A program made the position numbers and the translations under genes. A stretch of 64,000 nt of DNA from Ailurus styani (taxonomy: Eukaryota > Chordata > Mammalia > Carnivora > Ailuridae): assembly GCA_002007465.1 (NCBI GenBank), contig LNAC01000108.1, forward strand, positions 754,417 through 818,416, written 5' to 3'. Shown one piece after another: positions 26,870 through 38,895 of this stretch (position 1 is the first letter of the stretch; every line of letters begins with the position of its first letter). The notes below the pieces were generated by a model that made no database searches, was not told where the DNA came from, and saw only the letters and a list, made by a program, of their open reading frames with translations.

Positions 26870-27430
26870 GACACTCAGCAAACTAGAAATAGAAGGGAAC
26901 TTCCTTAACATGACAAAAAGCATGTATTTAAAAAACACATACCCAAAGACACACACACAGTTAACATTACCCTCAATGGAGAGCTTAACAGCTTTCCCCT
27001 TAAGTTCAGAAACAAGGTAAGAATGCCCACTTTCATCACTGCTACTCAAGATTGTACTAGGAGTCCAAGACAGAGCAATTAGGCAAGGGGAGGGGTAGGA
27101 AGGAAGGAAAATGAAAGAGAAAGAGAGGGAGAGGGACAGAGGGAGGAAGTGGGAGGGAGAGAGAGGAAAAATCCATTTTATGTTTGAGAAATTGTAGATG
27201 GTACTGTTTTTCATTTTGGTTTCTACATTTTCATTGTTCATATAAAGAAATACTATTGGGTTTTGTGTATTTATTCTAAATCCTGCAAACTTGCTGAACT
27301 CACTTTGTTCTAGAAAGTTTTCTTGGTAAAAATCTCTGAGATTTTCTACACAGACCTTGTCATCTGCAAATAAGGACAATTTATTCATTTCTAACTGGTA
27401 TGCATTTTCTTTCTTTTTCATTCTATTCTG
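26870..27430. mobile_element. Old L1 ORF2 pieces in opposite orientations
   Basis: 26870-27090 reads as L1 ORF2 on the + strand (CAGCAAACTAGAAATAGAAG, GCAATTAGGCAAG). 27180-27430 reads as ORF2 on the - strand (CTTGTCATCTGCAAATAAGG). A GA-rich run at 27095-27170 joins them. This fits L1 5' inversion or two separate insertions. Confidence 0.65.
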
Positions 27431-28159
27431 GAGGTATAAACTTTTAAAATACTAGACAAGATTATCAAATAAGAGCACGAAAGTATTTATTGAGCATACC
27501 TAATATGTGCTAAATAACTACTGGTAATACATCCTTGAACAGAATAAAATCCCACCTTACATGGAGCTTCCATTCTAGAGGGAGGTGATAAACCATAATT
27601 GAGCAAATACATCAAATATATACTGACTTTGAAAGTGTTAGATAATGTGTAGAAAAGATTCTGGAGTCATGTCTTTGAGAGGAGCGGGGATCTAATTCAC
27701 AAATGGAGGATTTGGCCTTAGCTAGAAATATGGACAGTTCATCTGTTGTAATAGAAGAAAAAGAATATACGGGTATGGATGTAGGTAGGTCAGGAGATAT
27801 GACTGTAGAAGCTTCTGAGTGCTTCTGTTTTCTCAGTGAAATAGAAAGCAAGGTTATCTGCTGAAAATAAAGATGAAAGAAAAAGCATTAGACATTTGAA
27901 GAAAGAAGATATGACATGAAATAGATTTTAATAGATTAAAGAAAAAGTGTGTGATTGCTGGACAGCAGAGAGGGGTCCCTAGAGATTAATAAACAAAATT
28001 TAAAGAGAGCAGCCAATATGTATGGATCAGATGGAGAGTTGGATTTGAGATGATTTTGAGTTTTGCCAAATGAGTTCAATTAATCAAAAATGGGGCAAAT
28101 GAATTAGAATATTTGCAATTCTAACTTACAATTATCAGTATTAAGTACCATTTTATTTA
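27431..28159. other. Intergenic DNA with ancient repeat traces
   Basis: 27480-27620 (TATTTATTGAGCATACC ... CATGGAGCTTCCATTCTAGAG) is an old MIR/L2-like dispersed motif. The remainder shows nothing I can name. Confidence 0.5.
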
Positions 28160-28368
28160 CTTTTTTAAGATTTAATTACTTGTTTCAGAGAGAGTGTGTG
28201 AGAGTGACATGGATGGGGGAGGGGCAGGAGAGGGAAAGAGAGAATCTCAAGCAGACTCCCCACTGAGCTTGGAGCCCAATGTGGGCCTTGATCTCAAGAC
28301 CCCAAGATCATGACCTGAGCTGAATTCAAGAGTCAACAGCCTAACTGACTGAGCCACCCAGGCACTCC
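28160..28368 (-). mobile_element. CAN-SINE
   Basis: Diverged inverted copy flanked by AGTACCATTTT and AGTATCATTTT. Confidence 0.85.
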
Positions 28369-28464
28369 TTAAGTATCATTTTGTTGAGTGCTTACCATCT
28401 ACTAGGAACATTAAAAAGCAGAAAAATAAAAAGTAAGTTTTTTGTTTACATGATCTCATCCATT

Positions 28465-28745
28465 ATTTTTTTTTTTTTTAGATTTTATTTATTTATTTGA
28501 CACAGAGAGAGAGATTACAAGTAGGCAGAGAGGCAGGCAGAGAGAGAGGAGAGAGGAGGAAGCAGGCTCCCTGCTGAGCAGAGAGCCCGATGCGGGCCTC
28601 GATCCCANAGGCAGAGAGACAAGGAGAGGAGGAAGCAGGCTCCCTGCTGAGCAGAGAGCCCGATGCGGGCCTCGATCCCAGGACGCTGAGATCATGACCT
28701 GAGCCGAAAGCAGAGGCTTTAACCCACTGAGCCACCCAGGCGCAC
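28465..28745 (-). mobile_element. CAN-SINE with internal duplication around an N
   Basis: Inverted young SINE flanked by TGATCTCATCCATT. The segment GAGGAAGCAGGCTCC to CTCGATCCCA occurs twice, on both sides of a single N at 28608, making it about 80 bases too long. It is probably an assembly join inside one SINE. Confidence 0.9.
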
Positions 28746-28952
28746 TGATCTCATCCATTCTTACGTTATTTCTAGGAAATGGTGTTGACTCTTGATTCTA
28801 CTCCCTGTTTACACAGACCAGATTTTCTAGGAAGATGGGAAGAGAAGTGAACAACTGGAAGTGGTTTTCTAGATTACTTTAAATATAAATGGTTTAAATT
28901 CTCAAACAAAAAGACAGAGATTGGCAGAATGGCTTTTTCTTTTTAATACATT

Positions 28953-29361
28953 TTTTAAGATTTATTTATTTAATTTTGAGAGAGAGAGCACAGACAGGAG
29001 CAGGAGAGGGAGAGGAAGAAAGAATCCCAAGTAGACTCTGTTCTGAGCATGGAGCCAACATGGGGCTCAATCTCACAACCCTGAGATCACAACCTGAACT
29101 GAAACCAAGAGTTAGATGCTTAACAAACTGCAGAACCCAGGTGCCCCGAATGACTTTTCTTTTTCTTTAAGATTTTACTTATTTATTTATTTATTTATTT
29201 GAGAGAGAGAGAGAGCAGGGGGAGGAGCCAAGAGAGAGAGACAAGCAGACTCCATAGTGAGCACAGAACCCAATGTTGGGCTCAATCCCACAACTCTGAG
29301 ACCATGATCTGACCCAAAATTAAGAGTTGGATGCTTAACTGACTGAGCCACCCAGGTGCTC
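28953..29361 (-). mobile_element. Two inverted CAN-SINEs sharing one target
   Basis: Copies at 28953-29147 and 29168-29361, both diverged. TTGGCAGAATGGCTTTTT (28920) recurs in part at 29361, bounding the pair. Confidence 0.87.
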
Positions 29362-29532
29362 TGGCAGAATGGCTTTTTTAAAAATATGCAACAGTATGCT
29401 GTCTAAAAAAACTTATTTTAGATTCAAAGACACAGGTTGAAAGTGGCAAAATGGAAAAATATATTCTATCCAAATAGAAACAAAGTGGTGGTTATACAAT
29501 ATCACACAGAATAGAGTTTAAAAGAAAAAGTT

Positions 29533-29734
29533 GGGCGCCTGGGTGGCTCAGTGGGTTAAAGCCTCTGCTTTCGGCTCAGGTCATGATCTCAGCGTCCTGG
29601 GATCGAGGCCCGCATCGGGCTCTCTGCTCAGCAGGGAGCCTGCTTCCTCCTCTCCTTGTCTCTCTGCCTAGTAACTTGTGATCTCTCTCTCTGTGTCAAA
29701 TAAATAAATAAAATCTTTAAAAAAAAAAAAAAAG
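29533..29734 (+). mobile_element. CAN-SINE
   Basis: Near-consensus GTGGGTTAAAGCC variant with a long A tail. Confidence 0.95.
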
Positions 29735-30103
29735 AAATTGGAGTCCAGAGCCTACCAAGAGTGAGAAAATAATAAAATAAAATCCCTAAGCTTATCGCTG
29801 GACTGGCAAAGGGACCCAGTCTAAGAGTAAGGGGTACTGCAGGTAAACCAGACCTTGACTAACCTGAAGCCAAACACCAAGTCAGACTGAAGTTGGATTA
29901 AGGGGAATTAACATTCCAAAGCCCAACTTTAGTACCCTAGGTGCTTAGCAAAACCAAACAAAAATCCTTGGAAAGCTTTTCTAGTACAAAAATTATTTTT
30001 ACAAATAACTTTTCAAATACAACTACCAACACACAAGCATAAACAGACACATGAGGATACAGGATAACATGAAAGAAAGTAGGTACAAACAACAGAAATT
30101 TGG
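29735..30103. other. Intergenic DNA, possibly old L1
   Basis: An A-rich, purine-biased stretch of old-repeat character, but I cannot assign it. Confidence 0.35.
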
Positions 30104-30557
30104 GGGGTGGCGTCTGGATGGCTCAGTCAGTTGAGTGACCGATCTTGGTTACTGCTCAGGTCATGATCTCTGGGTCATGAGATCGAGCCCCGTGTCAGGC
30201 TCAGCATTCATTGGGGAGTCTGCTTGAGATTTTCTCCCTTTCCCCCTTCTTCTGCCCCTCTAGAAAAATACTGTAAGTAAAATTAGGAACCAGATAAGTG
30301 AGTAACAGCAGTTTAGATAAGCCCTAGAGAAAATTCGTGTATTGAAAAGTAGATCAGAAGAAACCATGCTAGGGCGCCTGGGTGGCTCAGTGGGTTAAAG
30401 CCTCAGCCTTCGGCTCAGGTCATGATCTCAGGGTCCTGGGATCAAGCCCTGCATCGGGCTCTCTGCTCAGCAGGGAGCCTGCTTCCTCCTCTCTCTCTGC
30501 CTGCCTCTCTGCCTACTTGTAATCTCTCTCTCTGTCATATAAATAAATAAAATCTCA

Positions 30558-30588
<31 letters not shown>

Positions 30589-30826
30589 CTATGCTGAAGA
30601 AAGCACAGAAAAATAGAGATAAAAATTCAATGGAGGGCGCCTGGGTGGCTCAGTGGGTTAAAGCCGCTGCCTTCGGCTCAGGTCATGATCCCAGGGTCCT
30701 GGGATCGAGGCCCGCATCGGGCTCTCTGCTCGGCAGGGAGCCTGCTTCCTCCTCTCTCTCTGCCTGCCTCTCTGCCTTGTAATCTCTCTCTGTGTCAAAT
30801 GAATAAATAAAATCTTTAAAAAAAAA
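30104..30826 (+). mobile_element. Three forward CAN-SINEs
   Basis: 30104-30275 is an old variant (GGCGTCTGGATGGCTCAG). 30372-30568 and 30635-30826 are young GTGGGTTAAAGCC copies. An (AAG)n run (30566-30586) extends the tail of the second. Confidence 0.92.
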
Positions 30827-32743
30827 ATTCAATGGAAAGACAACCATAGAATGGGAGAAAATATTTGCAGATCATATCTAATAAAGGTATATTATCCAGA
30901 ATATGTAAAGAATTATTGAAGCATCTGGCTGGCTCAGTTGGAAGAGCATGGGACTCTTGATCTTGGGATCATGAGTTCAAGCCCCATGTTGGGTGTGGAG
31001 ATAACCTAAATAAATAAAAACTTTAAAAAAAAAAGAATTCTTACAATTCAACAACAAAGAGACAGTCCAGTTTTAAAACAAGCAATGGATTTGAGGGGTG
31101 CCTGGGTGGCTCAGTTGGTTAAGCATCTGACTTTGGCTCAGGTCATGATCTTGGGGTGCTGGGATCGAGCCCCACATCAGGCTCCCTGCTTGACAGGGAG
31201 TCTTCTTGTCCCTCTCCCTCTGACCCTTCCCCCTCCCCCCACTTGTGTCTCTCTTTCTCTCTCAAATAACTAAATATAATCTTTTTTAAAAATGAGTGAA
31301 GGGGTGCCTGGGTGGCTCAGTAGGTTAAAGCCTCTGCCTTCAGCTCAGGTCATGATCTCAGGGTCCTGGGATCGAGGCCCGCATCGGGCTCCCTGCTCAG
31401 TGGGGAGCCTGTTTTCTCTCTCTCTGCCTGCCTCTCTGCCTACTTGTGATCTGATCTCTGTGTGTCAAATAAATAAATAAAATCTTTTTTTAAAAATGAG
31501 CGAAGGATTTGAATAAACATGTTTTCAAAAAAGATGCACAAATAACTAATTACCATAAGAAAAGAGGCTCAATGTCATTAGTCACTAAGGAACTACATAT
31601 TTTTTTTAAAGATTTTATTTATTTGAGAGAGAGAGAAAGAACAAGATATCAACAGAGAGCACATGCAGGAAGGAGAGGGAGAAGCAGGGGATGTGGGGCT
31701 TGATCCCAGGACCCTGGGATCATGACCTGAGCCAAAAGCAGATGCTTAACCAACTAAGCCACCCAGGCACCCCAAGGAACTGTTTGTTAAAATCACAATG
31801 AATTACCACTTTAGACCCACTAGATGGGCCATAGTCAAAAAATTAAAAATATAAATGTGAGAAATTAGAACCCTCATACATTGCTGGTGGGAATATAAAA
31901 TGGTATAGCCACTGTGGAAAATTTTGTCAATTCCTCAAAGTGTTAAAAAGTTACCACATAACTGTGGAATCTCCCTTCTAGGTATAGATCCAAAAGAACT
32001 GAAAACACATAGTTCACACAGAAACTTGTACATGAATGTTCATAGCATCACTATTCGTAATTGCTAAAAAGTGGAAACAACCCGGGCGCCTGGGTGGCTC
32101 AGTGGGTTAAAGCCGCTGCCTTCGGCTCAGGTCATGATCCCAGGGTCCTGGGATCGAGGCCCACATCGGGATCTCTGCTCAGCAGGGATCCTGCTTCCTC
32201 CTCTCTCCTCTCTCTCTGCCTGCCTCTCTGCCTACTTGTAATCTCACTCTCTGCGTCAAATGAATAAATAAAATCCTTAAAAAAAAAAAAAAAAGATTTA
32301 AAAAAAAAAAACTTAAAAAAAAAAAAGTGGAAACAACCCAAATCAGCTGATAAACAGATAAAATTGATATGTCCATACAATGGAATATTATTCAGCCATA
32401 GAAGGAAATGAAATATTAGTACATGCTAGATTCATCCTTGGAATGAATCTTGGATGAATGAATCTTGGAAACATGCTAAGTGAAAAAAGCCAGACACAAA
32501 GGGCCACATATTCTATGATTCCATTTATATGAAATGTCCAGAATAAGGAAACCCAAAAAGACGAGTAGTTCAGTGGTTTCCAGAGGCTGGGAACAGGAAG
32601 GAATGGGGAATGACAATGCAGAGTTTCCTTTGGGATGATGAAAAAAATGTTCCAGAATTAGATAGTGGTGATGGTTGTACAGCCTTGTGAATATACTAAA
32701 AAAACACTAGTTTGATGGTATATAAATTATATCTCAATTTTAA
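30827..32743 (+). mobile_element. Old L1 3' region, forward, broken by six SINEs
   Basis: The L1 reads GGGAGAAAATATTTGCAGAT, CAAATAACTAATTACCATAA, ATTACCACTTTAGACCCACTA, CATTGCTGGTGGGAATATAA, GTGGAAACAACC, CAATGGAATATTATTCAGCC and CACATATTCTATGATTCC in the standard ORF2-to-3'UTR order. Insertions: SINEs 30921-31032 (+, short tRNA-Lys-like), 31095-31289 (+), 31301-31494 (+, target AATGAGTGAAGG), 31599-31773 (-) and 32084-32320 (+, target AAAAAGTGGAAACAACCC). Confidence 0.88.
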
Positions 32744-32842
32744 AAGAGTATTTTAAGTAATCTCTACACCTAATGTGGGACACAGACTCACATCCCCAAG
32801 ATCCAGGGTTTCTTACTCTACTGATGAGCCAGCTGGGCACCC
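32744..32842 (-). mobile_element. Short tRNA-like SINE
   Basis: TTAAGTAATCTCTACACCTA with a core ending GAGCCAGCTGGGCACCCC, at the L1 boundary. Confidence 0.8.
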
Positions 32843-33134
32843 CTAAAAGAATGTTCTAAAAATACAAGCGAGAAAATAAAAGATATAAAGTAATCATATA
32901 GCATGGTGGCTTGGACAGTCCAGTTTATGCCTGTTGTCCTGAGGTTAGTACTTATAGTTACTACTAATAATTTAATGGTTACTGTAAGTGTCCCAGGATG
33001 GACAATAAATTAGTCATCCTAGTCATAGAGGATTTGATAAAAAGTTCTAACATTTGTTTAATTGGAGTCTTAGTAGAGATTGCAACAGAATTAATATTTG
33101 AAGAGGTAATTGCTGAGAATTTTTTTCTGAGAAT

Positions 33135-33783
33135 TTTTTTTAAAGATTTTATTTATTTATTTGAGAGAGAGAGAGCACAAGCGGGGCGGGGGAGTGGTTG
33201 CAGAGGGAGAGGGAGAAGCGGGCTCCCCGCTGAGCAAGGAGCCCGACTCCGGGGACTTGATCCCAGGACTCTGGGATCATGACCCAAGCTGAAGGCAGAC
33301 ACTTAACAACTGAGCCACCCAGGCATCCCTGTATAATTGACTTTAAATTAATGATATAAGAAAAATACTTGTCCAGCAACACATTTAATTTTTTTTTTAA
33401 GATTTTATTTATTCATTTGACACAGAGAGAGAGATTACAAGTAGACAGAGAGGCAGGCAGAGAGAGGAGGAAGCAGGCTCCCCGCTGAGCAGAGAGCCCG
33501 ATGTGGGCCTCGATCCCAGGACCCTGAGATCATGACCTGAGCCGAAGGCAGCAGCTTTAACCCACTGAGCCACCCAGGCGCCCACATTTAATTTTTTGTA
33601 AAGATTTTATTTATTTGAGAGAGAGAGAGCCCGTGGGGGGGGGAGTGCGGAGGGGCAGAGGGAGAGAGAGATGCAGACTCCCCGCTGAGCAAGGAGACTG
33701 ACATGGGGCTCGACCCCAGGACCCTGAGATCATGACCTGAGCTGAACTCAGATGCTTAACTGACTGAACCACTCAAGTGCCCC
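33135..33783 (-). mobile_element. Nest of three inverted CAN-SINEs
   Basis: Copies at 33135-33329, 33391-33583 and 33599-33783. GAGAATTTTTTT occurs before the first and after the last, and ACATTTAATTTTTT flanks the middle copy. Confidence 0.88.
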
Positions 33784-33843
33784 CCGAGAATTTTTTTTAA
33801 TGAATAAAGACATTAATTCAGAGATTCAAGACATCAAACATTC

Positions 33844-34040
33844 TGGGGCGCCTGAGTTCCTCAGTCAGTTAATCCAGGACTCCTGATTTTGGCTCAGGTC
33901 ATGATCACAGTGTTATGAGATGGAGTCAGGCTCCCTGCTCAGCAGGGAGTCTGTTTCTCCTCTTCCTCCCCTCTCTGCCCCTCACCCCCACTTGTGCATG
34001 CTCTCTCTCAAATAAATAAATGGATTAAATCTTTTAAAAA
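33844..34040 (+). mobile_element. CAN-SINE, old
   Basis: Diverged head GGGGCGCCTGAGTTCCTCAG and A-rich tail. Confidence 0.85.
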
Positions 34041-35870
34041 GTGAGGATGGCATGTACTTTAAAGACTATTCATGGAGTCCATATTTGTCAATTCACCTAC
34101 TCCTTAGAATTTATTTGTAATTCAAAAATCAATACTTTAGCTTTTTCACAGTCCTTTGAGGACATGTGGACATGTGTAGACACACACAATCCCAGCTGAA
34201 GTCAGACAAGAGGACAGTGTGCCTTCTTGTGTCCGCTCTCCTGCAGAACAGACCCAAGGGCAGAGATGGTAGGGAACAGCCCCGCGCTCTGCAAGGAGCT
34301 CCAGCTCTGGGGCCCGCTGGACAGGGTTTGGATCATAACTCTGGCACCTGTTAGCAGGGCAGCCTCAGCCAAGTCCCTGAACACTTCTTTTTGGTCAAAG
34401 AAAGAAAATAGAATCTACCAGGGTAAGTTGCTTTTAGGATTTAAAATTATAATCTATGTGAGCTCTATGTGTGCGTGCATTTTCATTGAGGATTTTTTTT
34501 TTTTTTTGCAAACTGGGTCATATTTTCCTCGTTTGCATACCTACTAATCATTGATTGAATGTCAGAAATTGTGAATCTACTTTGTTGAGTACTGGATATT
34601 GTTGTACTTTTATAAACCTCCTTGGTCTTTGTTCTGATTCAGTTAAGTGACTTGTAAATAGTTTGATCCTTTTTGTTCTTGTTTTCATAATTGGCTTGGT
34701 GGTCTGAAGCAGTGCTCAGTCTAGGGCTAATCAGAATGAAGCAAGACCTTCCTGGGTATTCTGGTATTCTCCCAGTGAGAATTTCAAGATTTTCTAGTCC
34801 AGCTGGTGGGACCAGGCACTATTTTCAGCCCTATGTGAGTGAGGTACTGTTCTCTAATCCATTCTAATGGTTGTCTCTTGACCTCAGGAAGATTCTTCAC
34901 ACGCATGAGCTGATTAGCACTCTGCTGAATATTTGAGGGAGACCTCTGCAAACATCCAGAGTTTCCAGGCTAACGCGCAAAGAGTTTGGAAAACAACACT
35001 CATGTCCCATAGCAAGAAAAATCTAAACATACTGACAACAGGTCTTAGATTCACCAGAAAGCTGAAGTCAGAGGGAAAACTGCTGCCCCCAAATTGGAGA
35101 GAGCGACAGGAGACAAAGTCACAGCCAACTGGGAGCAGAAACTTGGGAGGAGCAGCCTGCCGCGGAAGCCAGCACCCCTAGAACACTTCACACTGTGGAC
35201 AAGCTTCAGAGTTTAAAATTCCAGGGGCCCACCCTCCTGCTCTTATGGCAAGTTTCCATGCTTTTGTGAGCTTCTCCTCCAGGATCCCACTGGTTCTCAA
35301 AGAGAAGACTAGAAAAAAATCCCTCTTGTGCTTCCAGTGGGGGGGGGGAGTAACCATTCTGAAATACTTCCAGATCTCTCTGTTCTCACTAACAAGGCCT
35401 GCCCTCAAGGGAAACCATTTTGCCAGAGCCTAATTGACTAGGGTTTTGCCAAGGCCTAAGAGACTGAGGAGAAGGAAAATACTTAACTCAGGCTCACTGA
35501 CTGAGACCTAATCATAGGACTACAGAATACTTCCTCTTCCCCCACACCTTACCACCACCTCAGTAGTGTTCCCGTGTAATAGAGGAATTACAGCTAAAAG
35601 GATGGCAAGGCTGGAAATTCTTCCAAGTCAGTGTGCTGGGACAACTAGGAGCTTCTTCACTTTTGTTTCTCATTTCTCAGCAATCCTTGTCCTTCATTGC
35701 CTGATGTCCAGAGCTTTGAAAACCACTATTTCTGGTATGCTGCCTGGGTTTTTGGTTAGTTTGTTCGTTTTAGGCAGTCAGTTAAATCAGGTACCTGTTG
35801 CTTCATCTTGGGCATAAGGGGAGGTCTTTTTAACCTTTATATTTGGAATGAGTTCTTTAAGAGTGTGCTA
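34041..35870. repeat. Old dispersed repeats, family not assigned
   Basis: 34500-35820 has phrases I recognise from dispersed mammalian repeats (GAATATTTGAGGGAGACCTC, GGACAAGCTTCAGAGTTTAA, CATTTTGCCAGAGCCTAATT, GTCAGTGTGCTGGGAC) but cannot name with confidence (old L1 UTR or LTR-internal). 34320-34400 resembles MIR. The GC-richer open frames at 34166-34547 are not supported as genes. Confidence 0.45.
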
Positions 35871-36079
35871 GGAGCACCAGGTGGCTCAGTCAGTTAAATG
35901 TCGGACTCTTGGTTTTGACTCAGGTCATGATCTCATGGGTTGTAGGATTGAGACCCGAATTGGGCTTCACATTCAGCTTGGAGTCTGCTTGAAGATTCTC
36001 TCCCTTTGTCCCTTTCCCTACTCATGCACACTTTCTCTCTCTCTCTGTCTCTCTAAAATAAATAAATCGTTTTTTAAAA
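35871..36079 (+). mobile_element. CAN-SINE, old
   Basis: Head GGAGCACCAGGTGGCTCAG; flanked by GTGCTAG. Confidence 0.88.
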
Positions 36080-36390
36080 AGTGCTAGAGATTGCCCATCT
36101 TAAACAGGTGGTCCTACACATCACCTGGTCACTATATGCAGAAAGTACCTTCTTCAGAGCTACGTAACAAATTGATGACATTTTGTCCCTACACAAATGG
36201 CTCCACACTGCTGTATTATTTGAGTTGATCTGCTTTCCAGTTTTGTATTCTAATTGCCTCTCCATTTCATTTAAACATCTATATTTTAGGGCTTACAAAT
36301 ACCTGCCACTGTATTAGGCTATGAGTGACGAGTATCATCTGGTCACCTCAAAACATTTACACACACACATTCACAAAACAGATTTTTTTT

Positions 36391-36799
36391 TCAAAGATTT
36401 ATTTATTTGTTTGTTTGTTTGTTTGTTTGTTTGTTTGACAGAGAGAGAGATCACAAGTAGGCAGAGAGGCAGGCAGAGAGAGAGGAGGAAGCAGGCTCCC
36501 CGCTGAGCAGGGAGCCCGATGCGGGACTTGATCCCAGGACCCTGAGATCATGACCTGAGCTGAAGGCAGAGGCTTTAACCCACTGAGCCACCCAGGCACC
36601 CAAAACAGATTTTTTTTAAAAGATTTTATTTATTTATTTATTTGTCAGAGAGAGAGCAAGCAGGGGGAGTGGCAAGCAGAGGGAGAAGCAGGCTCCCTGC
36701 TGAGCAAGGAGCCCGATGCAGAACTTGATCCCAAGGTCCTGGGATCATGACCTGAGCCAAAGGCAGATGCTTAATGGACTGAGCCACCCAGGTGCCCCC
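36391..36799 (-). mobile_element. Two inverted CAN-SINEs, first with a (TTTG)n expansion
   Basis: 36391-36600 carries seven or so TTTG units in place of the usual TTTA units, flanked by CAAAACAGATTTTTTT. 36612-36799 follows directly. Confidence 0.92.
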
Positions 36800-37099
36800 A
36801 CAAAACGAATTTGATATGCTTTATAAGAACTATGTTTAAAGCATTATGGGAATTGTGAGGAGCAGTCACTTGATTTACTTGCTAGATAAGGGGTGGGAGT
36901 GACAAATAAACATTTGGAGAAGGTATTAAAAAATGGTGACACTTGGGGCAAACCTCTAAGAGCCAACAGAAGTTCCCTTGGTAGGAAACAAGAAATTCTC
37001 TGCAGAGAGAACAGCCTCTTGGCATAAGCAAACCCTTGGCAGGTACTTTTCACCTTCAGCATGCTAAATCAAAGCACCCCTTTTTCTTTTTCCTTTTCT

Positions 37100-37202
37100 T
37101 TTTTATTTATATTTAAGTAATCTCTACACCCAACATGAGGCTCAAACTCATGGCTCAAGATCAAGAGTCACACACTCTCTGACTGAGCCAGCCAGGCACC
37201 CC
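37100..37202 (-). mobile_element. Short tRNA-like SINE
   Basis: TTAAGTAATCTCTACACCCA and a core ending GAGCCAGCCAGGCACCCC. Confidence 0.85.
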
Positions 37203-37365
37203 AAAGTGGCCCTTTTTCTACTTTACTGCTTCTGATTTGCTGGAAGCTTACAAAACAACAAGCTTGCTAAAGCTACCTTAAGTATTATTAAAGAGCTCAG
37301 AGGGCAAGACTTAGGGGCTTTTCCAATGAGAAAATAAAATGCAAGAGTTTTAATACATGACCTAG

Positions 37366-37562
37366 TGGTGCCTGGGTGGCTCAGTTGGTTGGGCATCTGC
37401 CTTTGACTCAGGTCATGATCCCAGGTCCTGGGTTTGAGTCCCACATTGGGCTCCTTGCTCAGTGAGGAGCCTGCTTCTCCCTCTCCCACTCCCCCTGCTT
37501 GTGTTCCCTCTCCCGCTGTCTCTCCCTCTGTCAAATAAATAAAATCTTAAAAAAGAAAAAAA
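37366..37562 (+). mobile_element. CAN-SINE
   Basis: Flanked by AAGAGTTTTAATACATGACC and AAGAGTTGTAATACATGACC. Confidence 0.95.
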
Positions 37563-37716
37563 AAGAGTTGTAATACATGACCTAATTAATCCTATTTTGG
37601 AATTAACTGATTACTTCCTGGGATCTTGAGTATCTTCAAACTGAGAAAAGTACGATTGTATATGAGACTTCAAATTCATGGAAGACACTATTTAAATTCA
37701 CTCTTAAAAAAAAACT

Positions 37717-38067
37717 GGGGCACCTGGGTGGCTCAGGCCTTCAGCTCAGGTCATGATCCAGAGTCCTGGGATCAAGCCCCATGTCAGGCTCCTTGCTCAG
37801 CGGGGAGTCTGCTTCTCCCTGTGTTCTCCCCCTGCTCCTGCTCTGTCTCTCGCTTTCTCTCTTAAATAAATAGATAAAATCTTAAACAAAAAACCCATAC
37901 TTTTAGACCATATTTTACATGTAATCTACAAAATGACATAGGACTAGGACTTGGGGAGCCTGCCTGGATCAGTCGGTTGAGTATGTGACTCTTGATCTGA
38001 GGGTTTGAGTTCGTGCCCCACGTTGAGTGTAGGGATTACTTAAAAAATAAAATCTTTAAAAAAAAAA
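37717..38067 (+). mobile_element. CAN-SINE and short tRNA-Lys-like SINE
   Basis: 37717-37893 lacks part of the head region after GGTGGCTCAG. 37953-38067 is the short class with GACTCTTGATCTGAGG and GAGTTCGTGCCCC. Confidence 0.87.
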
Positions 38068-38174
38068 GGAATAGAACTTAATCCTATTAATACATATTCA
38101 GAAGGATGAATCAAATTCTAAAGGTTTCCAGTTATAGGGTACAAAATCCCTAGAAAAATCCCCAACAGTTAACT

Positions 38175-38390
38175 CTGGCCCACTCTGGGTCATCCTGCTT
38201 CTCCACTTGACAACTATGTGAATCAGGGTGATTCACTTCATCTTTTCAGACTTCTGTTTCCTTATCTGTAAAACGCAGATAATATAGGACCCTAACTCAT
38301 AATGCTGTTATAAGGGTTAAATGGATCGATGTGTGAAAAATTTTTTGCTAAGTACATTATAAGGACTCAATAAATGTCACCCACTTTTTA
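38175..38390 (+). mobile_element. MIR SINE
   Basis: CCACTTGACAACTATGTGAA, TTCCTTATCTGTAAAACGCA and GACTCAATAAATGTCACCCA follow the MIR consensus from core to 3' end. Confidence 0.85.
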
Positions 38391-38488
38391 TCACAATCTG
38401 AGTTGCCACTGTCTTCACACAAGCTTGCCAAATTAATTTTTTAGCAAAGAGAATTTTACTTCAGAAGCAAGTAAATTTTTTCTCACCT

Positions 38489-38695
38489 TTTTTTTTTTTT
38501 TAAGGTTTTATTTGTTTATTTGACAGAGAGAGAGAGAGACAGTGAGAGAGGGAACACAAACAGGGGGAGTGGGAGAGGGAGAAGCAGGCTTTCCCGTCAA
38601 GCCGGAAGCCGGATGCAGGGCTCAATCCCAGGACCCTGGGATCATGACCCGAGTCGAAGACAGACGCTTAACCGACTGAGCCACCCAGGCGCCCC
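38489..38695 (-). mobile_element. CAN-SINE
   Basis: Flanked by TCTCACCTTTTTT and TCTCACCTCTTTC. Confidence 0.93.
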
Positions 38696-38724
38696 TCTCA
38701 CCTCTTTCTTTTATTGCCCTAGAA

Positions 38725-38895
38725 GATCAGTTCCCGAACCTGGCAAGTCATAAGCTATTCAGATGGAGTCCCGTCTGCCCTACCCCTGGAGGCTCTGATT
38801 CAGTAAGTTTTGGGAAAAGCTAATTAAACCGTAGTTTTGTAAAAGCTCCTCAGGTGATTGTAAGGCAGAGTTACCCTTGGGAATCACTGTGTTAG
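38725..38895 (+). mobile_element. MER5A-like remnant (hAT-Charlie)
   Basis: GCTCTGATTCAGTAAGTTTTG, CTCCTCAGGTGATTGTAAG and GGGAATCACTG match MER5A landmarks. Confidence 0.6.

Noticed and set aside
34166..34547. GC-richer open frames ending at a GTAAGT-like site as an exon
   Set aside because: No matching acceptor or partner exon, and MIR-like sequence lies inside.
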